Shown: positions 28,283 through 36,930 of the stretch, in pieces
Layout of the letters: each line of letters opens with the position of its first letter
Position numbering within the stretch: position 1 is the first letter of the stretch
Assembly: GCA_009777095.1 (NCBI GenBank)
Contig: WRMN01000004.1
Location: 1-64,000, forward strand
Source of the DNA: Bacteroidales bacterium
GTDB taxonomy: Bacteria; Bacteroidota; Bacteroidia; Bacteroidales; UBA932
DNA length: 64,000 nt
Direction: 5' to 3'
Made by a program: the position numbers and the translations under genes
Notes under the pieces: generated by a model
Told to the model about the DNA's origin: nothing
What the model saw: the letters and a program-made list of their open reading frames with translations, nothing else
Database searches by the model: none

Positions 28283-29368
28283 ATGGGTTTACTCATCTTT
28301 TTTTTATTCTTCGCCTTAACTTTATCCTTTATTTGTTCTATAATGGAGTCGGTGCTGCTGTCCACGCCTATTTCGTTTATTAACATGAAAGAGGCGGAAG
28401 GCCACAAGCAGGCAAGCGCCTTAAAAGATTTTAAGGAAAATATTAACAAGCCCTTAGCAGCCATTCTATCGGTCAATACCATAGCCAATACCATTGGCGC
28501 AGCAGGAGTCGGCGCACAAGCGGCGACATTGTTCGGAAATAGCTATTTTGGCATTATATCGGCAATATTAACGCTTTTAATCCTCATTTTTTCGGAAATT
28601 ATCCCTAAAACAATAGGTTCCCGCTTTTACCGACAGCTTGCCATGCGAATCGTCGTGCCCTTGAAATGCTTGATTTTCATTGCCTATCCTTTCGTTCTGC
28701 TGTCGAAACTTATCGCAAAAACATTCGGAACCGATGAAAATGAAGCAACGGTAAGTCGGGAAGAAGTCTCGGCAATGGCCAACCTTGCCACCGATGAGGG
28801 CGAGGTTGAAGTTAAGGAAAATAAGGTCATACAAAATATCATGCGCCTGGAAACCATCAAAGTGGAAGATATTATGACCCCGCAGATTGTTGTTCTAACC
28901 GCTTCCGAAGATTTAACGGTAAGCGCCTTTCATCGCGATAAATCCTATTTGAACTACTCCAGAATACCTGTATATGAAGAAGATAATGAAGACAATATTA
29001 CGGGTTACGTCTTGCAGAAAACGGTTTTGGACCATTTAGCCAATGACGATTTCTTGATTAAGTTGAAAGACATACGGCGCAATATTGTGATTGCACGGGA
29101 AGGGCTTTCCATAACAACGCTGTGGGAAACGCTTCTGAAAGAAAAAGAACATATTGCCTTAATCGTAGATGAATATGGCTCCTTTGCCGGTATTGTTACT
29201 ATGGAAGATATTATTGAATCTATTTTAGGCCTGGAAATTGTTGATGAAACAGATAGCATAGAAGACATGCAGCAGTACGCCCGTCAAAAATGGCAGGAGC
29301 GCAGCGAAAAATACAAGCATATTATTTCGGAGCCGGCCGTCGTTCAGCTATCCGGTAATAGTGGATAG
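28283..29368 (+). CDS. CNNM/CorC family (DUF21 + CBS) membrane protein
   Basis: DUF21-like TM region, 'VEDIMTPQIVVLTA', 'LIVDEYGSFAGIVTMEDIIESILGLEIVDETD'. Confidence 0.9.
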   Translation: MGLLIFFLFFALTLSFICSIMESVLLSTPISFINMKEAEGHKQASALKDFKENINKPLAAILSVNTIANTIGAAGVGAQAATLFGNSYFGIISAILTLLILIFSEIIPKTIGSRFYRQLAMRIVVPLKCLIFIAYPFVLLSKLIAKTFGTDENEATVSREEVSAMANLATDEGEVEVKENKVIQNIMRLETIKVEDIMTPQIVVLTASEDLTVSAFHRDKSYLNYSRIPVYEEDNEDNITGYVLQKTVLDHLANDDFLIKLKDIRRNIVIAREGLSITTLWETLLKEKEHIALIVDEYGSFAGIVTMEDIIESILGLEIVDETDSIEDMQQYARQKWQERSEKYKHIISEPAVVQLSGNSG

Positions 29369-29439
29369 GTATTCCATAGCATTATACCAAATTTAAATGG
29401 AACTTGTTTGCGTCCGACAAACAATTCATTGAATTTTGC

Positions 29440-29447
29440 TACCTTTG
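29440..29447 (+). promoter_or_regulatory. -7 box TACCTTTG of the LPG-synthase-like gene
   Basis: TAnnTTTG; lies inside the longer ORF call, supporting the start at 29465. Confidence 0.5.
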
Positions 29448-29464
29448 CGAGATATTTTTTTTAC

Positions 29465-30496
29465 ATGGCAAATTTTCAACAGCAGGCTCGGCCTGTACGC
29501 ATTATTATCCCTATTGTAATAGGGCTGGGTGTGGTTGCTTATTTTTGTTATAAAGATTTCGATATAAACGCTTTACATCATCTTACTTTTAGATGGAGGT
29601 CGGTTTTTTGGTTATTCCTGGCAATAATACTTATGGCAGGGCGCGATATAGGTTATATGTGGCGCTTACGCTTACTTTCTGGACAACGAATCAATTGGAG
29701 GCAAGCATTCAGAGTTATCATGCTTTGGGAGTTTACCTCCGCCGTTACCCCCTTTGCTGTGGGAGGCACCAGCGTGGCTGTGGTTTTTGTCCATAAAGAA
29801 GGTGAAACCGTAGGGCGGAGTTCTGCTATTGTCATGGCTACCTCATTGTTAGATGAAATTTATTTTATCTTAATGTTCCCCTTAATCCTCTTATTTGTCG
29901 GGACACACGACCTCTTTGATGTAAGTTCTAACTCTATAACCAATAGCCTGCTTTTATTGTCGTGGATAGGTTATTTTCTGAAATTGGCCTGGGTGCTTTT
30001 GCTCTCTTACGGAATCTTTGTTAATCCGAAAGCTATCTGCAAATTAATAGTTGGCGTGTTTAGATTGCCCGGCTTGCGGCGATGGAAAGCAGGAGCCGAA
30101 AAAGCGGGAGCCGATATCATTAACAGCTCTGTAGAATTTAAACAACAATCCTTGATTTTTTGGGCTAAAGCTTTCTTATCCACTTTTATATCATGGACTT
30201 CACGCTATTTGGTGGTCAATGCCATATTTATGGCTTTTTTTGTTATTGATGACCATTTCTTGCTCTTTGCGCGCCATTTAGTGATGTGGTTAATCTTATT
30301 GGTAATGCCTACGCCCGGAGGCAGCGGTTTCGCGGAATTAATCTTCAAAAATTTTATGGGCAGTTTTATTCCGTACTCCGGCCTTACCTACGGATTCGCA
30401 CTCCTTTGGCGCCTCATCAGCTATTATCCATACCTGATATTGGGCGCTATTATATTTCCACGCTGGCTTACTACTAAATTCCGAAAAAACAAATAA
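29465..30496 (+). CDS. Lysylphosphatidylglycerol synthase TM-like (UPF0104/AglD-like) membrane protein
   Basis: Polytopic; 'FTSAVTPFAVGGTSVAVVFVHKEG', 'MPTPGGSGFAELIF'. Confidence 0.85.
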   Translation: MANFQQQARPVRIIIPIVIGLGVVAYFCYKDFDINALHHLTFRWRSVFWLFLAIILMAGRDIGYMWRLRLLSGQRINWRQAFRVIMLWEFTSAVTPFAVGGTSVAVVFVHKEGETVGRSSAIVMATSLLDEIYFILMFPLILLFVGTHDLFDVSSNSITNSLLLLSWIGYFLKLAWVLLLSYGIFVNPKAICKLIVGVFRLPGLRRWKAGAEKAGADIINSSVEFKQQSLIFWAKAFLSTFISWTSRYLVVNAIFMAFFVIDDHFLLFARHLVMWLILLVMPTPGGSGFAELIFKNFMGSFIPYSGLTYGFALLWRLISYYPYLILGAIIFPRWLTTKFRKNK

Positions 30497-30502
30497 CAGG
30501 TT

Positions 30503-31759
30503 ATGAATTTATTTTCTTCATTCGAAATCTTTATGGCAAAACGCATGGCCGGAAAAACAGGTTCGGGCAGCCGCTTATCGAAACTGATGGCCCGCATAGC
30601 CGTAGTCAGCGTGATGCTAAGCATGGCCGTAATGATTATTGCTATAGCAGTAACTGCCGGTTTTCAAAACGAAGTACGGAAGAAGGCGGTGGACCTTACC
30701 GGACATATTATATTAAGCAATTACGACTCGAATATCTCCTTTGAAGCAACTCCTGTAGCTATTGCGCAGGCTAATATTCCCGAATTATTAAAAATTAAAG
30801 GAGTGCTTATTGTTCGCCCTTCGGCTACCAAGGGAGGAATTATCAAAACTGCAGATGAAGTGCAGGGCGCTGTGCTTAAAGGATTTGACGCAGATGTCGG
30901 TCTAAGCGCTTTTGCCGATTATTTAGTAGAAGGCGAACTGCCGACCTTCAGCGACTCGGCCATCACCAACAAAGCGTTGATGCCGGTTTCATTAGCTAAA
31001 CGTTTATTTCTAAAAGTAGGCGATAGCTTCGATATGTATTTTATTCAGGATCCTCCGCGCGTCAGGAACTTTGTAGTTAGCGGGCTTTACAATGCGCCCT
31101 TCGACAATGTTTCAGATGCGCTTATTTTAGCCGATATAAAGCATATCCGCCGCTTGAACGGCTGGACAAACGAACAGGTGGGCGCAGTAGAAATTTTTAT
31201 TAATGACATGGCGAATTTGACACGCATAGCGGAGCAAATTGACGATTTGATGGCTTACACAATTACCGACGAAGGGCGGCGATTGAAGGTGGAAACAGTG
31301 GCCGACCTTTATATGCAGCTTTTCGACTGGTTGAATTTGTTAGACATGAATGTAGTGGTGATTCTTGTGCTGATGTTGTTGGTAGCGGGTTTTAATATGA
31401 TTTCAGGTTTGTTGATTTTAGTATTTGAGAAAACGGCGATGATAGGCTTGATAAAGGCTATGGGCATGCGGAATGTCGGCGTACAGCGTATTTTTTTATA
31501 TAGGGCGGCCTTTATTGTGTTGAAAGGAATGCTTTGGGGAAATATCATTGCGCTGAGTTTTTGCCTGCTGCAATATTATTTTCATTTGGTACCTTTAGAC
31601 CCTGCTAATTATTATATGAGTTATGTTCCGATAATGCTGCGCGCATGGCCGCTTATAGCCGTTAATGTATTTGGCTTTATAGGAATAACGCTGCTGTTGG
31701 CTTTGCCGGTATTAGTGATTGCCCGTATCAGCCCCGACAAGACTATAAAAAGCGAATAG
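30503..31759 (+). CDS. FtsX-like ABC transporter permease (LolC/LolE-like)
   Basis: N-terminal TM with 'SRLSKLMARIAVVSVMLSMAVMIIAIAV', C-terminal FtsX-type three-TM region. Confidence 0.85.
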   Translation: MNLFSSFEIFMAKRMAGKTGSGSRLSKLMARIAVVSVMLSMAVMIIAIAVTAGFQNEVRKKAVDLTGHIILSNYDSNISFEATPVAIAQANIPELLKIKGVLIVRPSATKGGIIKTADEVQGAVLKGFDADVGLSAFADYLVEGELPTFSDSAITNKALMPVSLAKRLFLKVGDSFDMYFIQDPPRVRNFVVSGLYNAPFDNVSDALILADIKHIRRLNGWTNEQVGAVEIFINDMANLTRIAEQIDDLMAYTITDEGRRLKVETVADLYMQLFDWLNLLDMNVVVILVLMLLVAGFNMISGLLILVFEKTAMIGLIKAMGMRNVGVQRIFLYRAAFIVLKGMLWGNIIALSFCLLQYYFHLVPLDPANYYMSYVPIMLRAWPLIAVNVFGFIGITLLLALPVLVIARISPDKTIKSE

Positions 31760-31803
31760 CGTAAATCGTCCGAGCGGCTTGGCGCAGCGTTCACTTCTTC
31801 GTT

Positions 31804-32283
31804 TTATCTCGATGCTTTTTCCTGTTCTATAAATTCGATGATTACAGGAAAGTTCTTTGTATTCGCATTGAAATGAAAACAAGAGTAACGACACTTTTGA
31901 TAGCGATTGCCTCTAATTGATATGTCATACCCTGCCGAACAGGTATCGCTGCATTCAGGCGGCGTCAGGAAGCGTTTGCAGTCTGTAGCCTCTGCGATTT
32001 GCGCCTCCATATCTTCGGGAAGATTATCTATAAAATTTGCATACTGCTTATGGTTTTCGGCGTAAATTCGCGCTTGAAGTCCGTCTTTACGAAAAAACAG
32101 ATTGAGTATGCTCTTCTTGGTTTTTGGATACGTATAAGCAACTAAAAAACCCGAAGCCTTTTTTTCGACTTTGTTCTTATAACCGCTTCCCGTCATTGTT
32201 TCGTGAATGGTTGCTACCGCCGCTTTTTGTTCTTGGTTAACTTCGGCGAGGAAGTCCTCAAATTGATACTTTTCTTTTGCCAT
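31804..32283 (-). CDS. Hypothetical protein
   Basis: ORF with start at MAKEKYQFEDF; no family recognised. Confidence 0.55.
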   Translation of the reverse strand: MAKEKYQFEDFLAEVNQEQKAAVATIHETMTGSGYKNKVEKKASGFLVAYTYPKTKKSILNLFFRKDGLQARIYAENHKQYANFIDNLPEDMEAQIAEATDCKRFLTPPECSDTCSAGYDISIRGNRYQKCRYSCFHFNANTKNFPVIIEFIEQEKASR

Positions 32284-32284
32284 A

Positions 32285-32719
32285 TTATTCTTCTGTCTTT
32301 TCCGTTTCTTCGGCAAAGCCTAAAATGTAACCGTTATTATCCTTAATGTAAAACTCTTTTATTCCGTACCAAGTAAGTCGCATTTCGGTAATCTGGATAT
32401 TTTTGTTCTTCAATTCCTCAAAAAACGCATCTATCCCTTTTCCCTGCATATATAACGAAACGCTTGCTCCAATTTCCGTTTTGTCGAAAAGGGAGACATC
32501 TTCCTTGAGCGTGTCTATCCGTTGGAACATCAACGAAGCATTGTCTTTGTTCAACATCGCATAAACATATGTTTTGTCTTCGGATAGTTGCTGGTCTATG
32601 CCGTCTTGCGTTTCAGGCACAGCCATAACCAATTCAAATCCTAAATTCTCGCAATAAAATTGCACGGTTTGCCGTATGTCGGCAACAGCCAAATTTGGTG
32701 TTAATGTATCTACTTTCAT
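32285..32719 (-). CDS. VOC/glyoxalase-bleomycin resistance superfamily protein
   Basis: 'TPNLAVADIRQTVQFYCENLGFELV ... FYIKDNNGYILGFAE'. Confidence 0.85.
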   Translation of the reverse strand: MKVDTLTPNLAVADIRQTVQFYCENLGFELVMAVPETQDGIDQQLSEDKTYVYAMLNKDNASLMFQRIDTLKEDVSLFDKTEIGASVSLYMQGKGIDAFFEELKNKNIQITEMRLTWYGIKEFYIKDNNGYILGFAEETEKTEE

Positions 32720-32794
32720 ATTACTATGTATTATTAAAATTTTTGCAAAGATACACTTTCCTGTAACAACGTTTTGTGTAAAAAAACGACTTTT

Positions 32795-33535
32795 TTATCG
32801 CAGGGCGGTTGGGGTATTGCCGGAAAGTGTTTTAAAATCTTTAATCAGATGTGTATGGTCCTAGTATCCACATTCAATGGCAACAGATACCAAATCTTGA
32901 TTAGGATTGTCCCGCAAATAACGCAAAGCATATTTGAATCTGTGTATTTTAGCAAATGTTTTCGGGCTGATGCCAATTGCCGCTTTGAATTTTCGTTCGA
33001 AATGCCTCTGGCACAAACAAACTTCGCAGGCGAGTTTTGCGGGAGACAGTTGTCCTTTTGCAAAGTAAATCAAATCTATGGCGCGAATAATCTGTTTTTC
33101 TGAATGATACAGGTAGGGAATGCTGTTAATCAGATAATTATCCGTATGTCTTATCATTTCTTCAACAGATTGTCTTTCGGGCAGCGTTTCACAAAAGGAC
33201 TTGTCAAACAAGGTATCAACCAATGCCAATTCTATATCCCTGTCGGTAAATTCTTCGACTGGAACGCGAGTGAAGGCTGTAATTCCTGCGGGTCGGAAAC
33301 GAATACCGAACATTTCTACTGTTTGCGGATAAGTGATTTCAAGAAATGAAGTCATTGTGCCAACAATCTTTGTAAAGAATGTTGATTTTGCCCTGTCGAA
33401 TGAGAAAATAATATCCACGCAACCGTCGGGAAGTATTTTGTGAAATTTCCCTTCACCCCAAAAATCATTGCTTACCCAATAGGTTTCAATATATGGCGAT
33501 AATAAACTATTCGGTCGGTATTCTTTATATTGCAT
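32795..33535 (-). pseudogene. AraC-family regulator interrupted by in-frame TAG (32861-32863)
   Basis: 'LACEVCLCQRHFERKFKAAIGISPKTFAKIHRFKYALRYL...VSVAIECGY*DHTHLIKDFKTLSGNTPTALR*'; the frame continues with canonical AraC C-terminal sequence after the amber. Confidence 0.85.
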
Positions 33536-33608
33536 ATTATTCGTCTTTTTCGAGCTTCAAACCGCTTTTTCCTTGACACACTTCTGCCCGCTTGCAGGTA
33601 ACTCAACA

Positions 33609-34670
33609 TTAGTCCGGTAACAATATTTTATAAAATTCAAATCTTTCCATTATTTTCTCTACATAGTTAAGGGTCTCGGCGCCTTTGAAGCGGTAAATAT
33701 TATCAATGTTCTCATAATATACCGAATGTTTCATCAAAGGAATAACGGAGGCTACTTCCTTCCATTTATAAGGGTCTTTTCCCATTAATTCGGCAAAATA
33801 CCGACATTGGGAAACGCGGTTGGCTCCGGCGTTGTATGCCGCTAATAGGAAACAAATATTGTCGTAAAAACTTATCGTATCACTGCCTGTTTCTTTTTGT
33901 AAAGAACTAAGTATATAGGCGCCGCCTTTTATATTATCTTCCGGCGCTGTTATATTGCCTAAACGATAATGTTCGGCAGTTGTCGGCATGATTTGCATTA
34001 AACCGTAAGCTCCGCGATGAGACTCGGCCTCAGGCCGAAATCTGGATTCCTGATAAATCATTGAAGCCAGCAAACGCCAATCCCATTCGATACGTTTGGC
34101 ATGCAATTTAATCAACTTGTCGTAAGGCGATAGCTCCGTTTGCTGTTGGATTTGTTCAGGGTTGCGCGATACAAAATATTTTAACCATTTGAGTTCATAT
34201 TCCGGCGTAGTGCGATAATAGCTTATCCAGCTATTGATCTCGGCTAATAAATGCCTGTTTTTCTTATTGACTACCCATACGGTATTGGCGTAATTCTCCA
34301 ATGGCGTACTGTGAAAAACCTTATGTTCTTGGCGTAAACTATTCAGTGTGCTGTCCTCGGGATTACATACCATAATAGTAATTTTTCCGTTTAATAATTT
34401 CTGCCAGCGCTTATCTTCCTCGGATTCCCAATAGATTTGGCAAGTATATTGGTTGGTATAAGCATAAGCCTGAATAAGCTCTAAATGAAAGCCAACTACT
34501 TCGCTGCGGTAGAGGTAAAAATCATTCGTATTGGGGCGAACGGCCATTACTATAGTGTCTCCGACTTCATTAGAACTCCATATCGGCTTTTTTTCAGTAA
34601 TAACACGTAAAAAAACAGGGATATGCAGCAACAATAGTAACAGAGCGCATATATAAAGAAGTTTTTTCAT
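33609..34670 (-). CDS. MltF-like lytic transglycosylase (SBP-like + SLT domain)
   Basis: 'ASMIYQESRFRPEAESHRGAYGLMQIMPTTAEHY', 'LLAAYNAGANRV'. Confidence 0.88.
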   Translation of the reverse strand: MKKLLYICALLLLLLHIPVFLRVITEKKPIWSSNEVGDTIVMAVRPNTNDFYLYRSEVVGFHLELIQAYAYTNQYTCQIYWESEEDKRWQKLLNGKITIMVCNPEDSTLNSLRQEHKVFHSTPLENYANTVWVVNKKNRHLLAEINSWISYYRTTPEYELKWLKYFVSRNPEQIQQQTELSPYDKLIKLHAKRIEWDWRLLASMIYQESRFRPEAESHRGAYGLMQIMPTTAEHYRLGNITAPEDNIKGGAYILSSLQKETGSDTISFYDNICFLLAAYNAGANRVSQCRYFAELMGKDPYKWKEVASVIPLMKHSVYYENIDNIYRFKGAETLNYVEKIMERFEFYKILLPD

Positions 34671-36790
34671 AGATAAAATGGCCATGAAAGCCCGAACTTT
34701 AACACAGTTTGCGGTTTAATATAATGCGAAGCAGAGAAATAATCGCTGTTGGGCCACCCTTCAAAGGCGTTAACATACTTTACATAGAAGGTGGCTTTTT
34801 TCCATTTTACATTGAGGAAAATATCTATAGTCGGGCAATTGCCTGTTTCGCGATTGCGCTGTAAATGAAAAGCGCCGGCAGCCGGGTTATATCCGTAAGT
34901 ATAGTAGCGGGTATTGTAATACATATCGCCGCCTATTTGTGCAGTCAATACATTTTTTACGGCCTCCATTTCAATGTACAGGGCCGAGTTTAGTGCCAAG
35001 GCAGGCAAGGGTACGATATCCTGAGCCGATGAAACCTGAAAGAGTACACGGTTGTCGAGATGAACTAACCACAGTTTGAAATTTTTTTCAATCAATACCG
35101 ATAAAATATTTACTATTTCGTCAGTCTGACGAGGCATGGCGGTGGTATCGAAAAATACAGGCGATTTTAATAAGGAATTGCCGATGGAAGCATTCAGGTC
35201 CCAATGAGGAATACGGATTCCTGCTTCTACTTTTGTTTCAATGGTCTTATCGAAATTGTTACGCCATTGCAGATGGTTACTGTAATAGTTTTGCAAAAAA
35301 TAGTCGGGCGTTCGGTTATCTATAGAAAACCTGCCCCACAAATGAATGCCGTGTTTTATGGGAAATAACGACAAACTCGCATCGGCGCTGAAATATAAGT
35401 CGCTCATATTATAACCGGTGAGGTAATAGCGTGCAAAAGCCGACCAGGCGAAGTATTGTCTGAAATTTCCCTGCGCGTGGCCATAGAGATAAAAGTTATT
35501 TTGTTTGTTGTTTTGAACAGGACGGATATAATATGCCTGTTGAAAACCATAGTTTGACAGGTTACGGTAGCCTATACCGCCGGTAACTTTTGAGATAAGG
35601 AAGTCGGGCGCAAAGGGTTGCAGGGTCATAAATAAGCGTGCGTCGAAAAGCGTACTGTGTATAGAATCGTTTGAAATTGTAGGGTTAATGAAAAAGTTGT
35701 TATTATAAAAGGTCCTTCCTGCTTCATCGGTAATGTTGTCGTAGTACATTCGTTTGGTATTCGTATATTCCAAGCTATTGCCGAAATACACAATAGATCC
35801 TTCTCCGGTGCCCAAGCTGTCGGCTACTGCTCGTGAATACAGGAATTTCAACGGAATGCCATAACTATGTACGAGGAAGAAAGTGTTGGTGCTAATCTTC
35901 TCTCGGGCATTAGTAAGGTTGACGGAGATAGTTCTTACGTCTATAGTGGTATCTAAGATAGCGCTGTCGTCAATGATGCCGCCGTTTTGTTTATTATTGC
36001 TGCTGTTGTAAATATAGCCCGCTTGAGCAAGATAGTTTCTTCCCGAGTAAGAAGTAAATAAGGTGAAATTCCTGACATCGGTAGATTCGTTAGCTAAAAG
36101 CCCCTTTCCGCCAAAGTGCCGATAAAGTATGCCGAAATTCCATTCGGGAGTAATATTCTGCGTATTCAGCGCTTCAAGATTAAGCTCTTCGAATTGGTTG
36201 CTGGAAAAGGGATTTCCGCTATAAGTAAAACGGGTAAAGGGCGATCGGGTATTGTAAAAATTCAAATTGTCGGGAGTTACAAAGTACTCGTCGAAGGGCG
36301 TGAGCGCATACATGAAATCATGTTGCTTTCGTTGAAAATAATTCAAGGGCATGGCCGCCGAACCGGAAACCCCCAGATGAATTGCTCCAACATCTTTACG
36401 ATAGATAAGATCGCGGCGGCGGTCATTAATTAAGGTATCTATCCTGCCTATAACAGGGGTGTTAATGTAACGGTTTACCTGCCATGTGAAAAGGCGGTTT
36501 TTCACTATTTCCTTATCAAAGGCGTAGCTGTCAAGTTGTTCCACTTTTGGCTTGTCGTCTTCCTCATTAGGCGTCTTTGGAGGCTTCTCAGGCAAATTGT
36601 CCGGGGCGCTAAAAGTGCCGCCGGGAGAGGTATGAGTTCCCGGTGGTTGACGACTGCCTCGCTCTGTTATCGTCCCGCTGCGCATTGTAGGCGACGTTTC
36701 TCTAGTAACAGGTCTCTGAATTTGAGCCTGTGCATTAAACACAGCACAAAGAAAAGCAAACAAGGAAATTATCAATAAGCTGTAACGCAT
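34667..36790 (-). CDS. Bacteroidota 'putative porin' outer-membrane protein
   Basis: Signal peptide, P/T-rich linker, beta-strand-rich 707 aa protein ending in YL. Confidence 0.75.
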   Translation of the reverse strand: MRYSLLIISLFAFLCAVFNAQAQIQRPVTRETSPTMRSGTITERGSRQPPGTHTSPGGTFSAPDNLPEKPPKTPNEEDDKPKVEQLDSYAFDKEIVKNRLFTWQVNRYINTPVIGRIDTLINDRRRDLIYRKDVGAIHLGVSGSAAMPLNYFQRKQHDFMYALTPFDEYFVTPDNLNFYNTRSPFTRFTYSGNPFSSNQFEELNLEALNTQNITPEWNFGILYRHFGGKGLLANESTDVRNFTLFTSYSGRNYLAQAGYIYNSSNNKQNGGIIDDSAILDTTIDVRTISVNLTNAREKISTNTFFLVHSYGIPLKFLYSRAVADSLGTGEGSIVYFGNSLEYTNTKRMYYDNITDEAGRTFYNNNFFINPTISNDSIHSTLFDARLFMTLQPFAPDFLISKVTGGIGYRNLSNYGFQQAYYIRPVQNNKQNNFYLYGHAQGNFRQYFAWSAFARYYLTGYNMSDLYFSADASLSLFPIKHGIHLWGRFSIDNRTPDYFLQNYYSNHLQWRNNFDKTIETKVEAGIRIPHWDLNASIGNSLLKSPVFFDTTAMPRQTDEIVNILSVLIEKNFKLWLVHLDNRVLFQVSSAQDIVPLPALALNSALYIEMEAVKNVLTAQIGGDMYYNTRYYTYGYNPAAGAFHLQRNRETGNCPTIDIFLNVKWKKATFYVKYVNAFEGWPNSDYFSASHYIKPQTVLKFGLSWPFYL

Positions 36791-36930
36791 AAAAATATGG
36801 TATAATTTACAAAGTTAGCATAAAAACCTCAATTTACACACAAACAGATAAAAATTATCGGGTCGTGTAGATTCAACAAGTGAATGCAACTTTAGGGTTC
36901 AAATATCGGAAGAAAAATTCAAAACAGTTT

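Noticed and set aside
32861-32863. Programmed amber recoding (e.g. pyrrolysine) in the AraC gene
   Set aside because: TAG serves as a normal terminal stop in other genes of the window; simple nonsense mutation is more economical.
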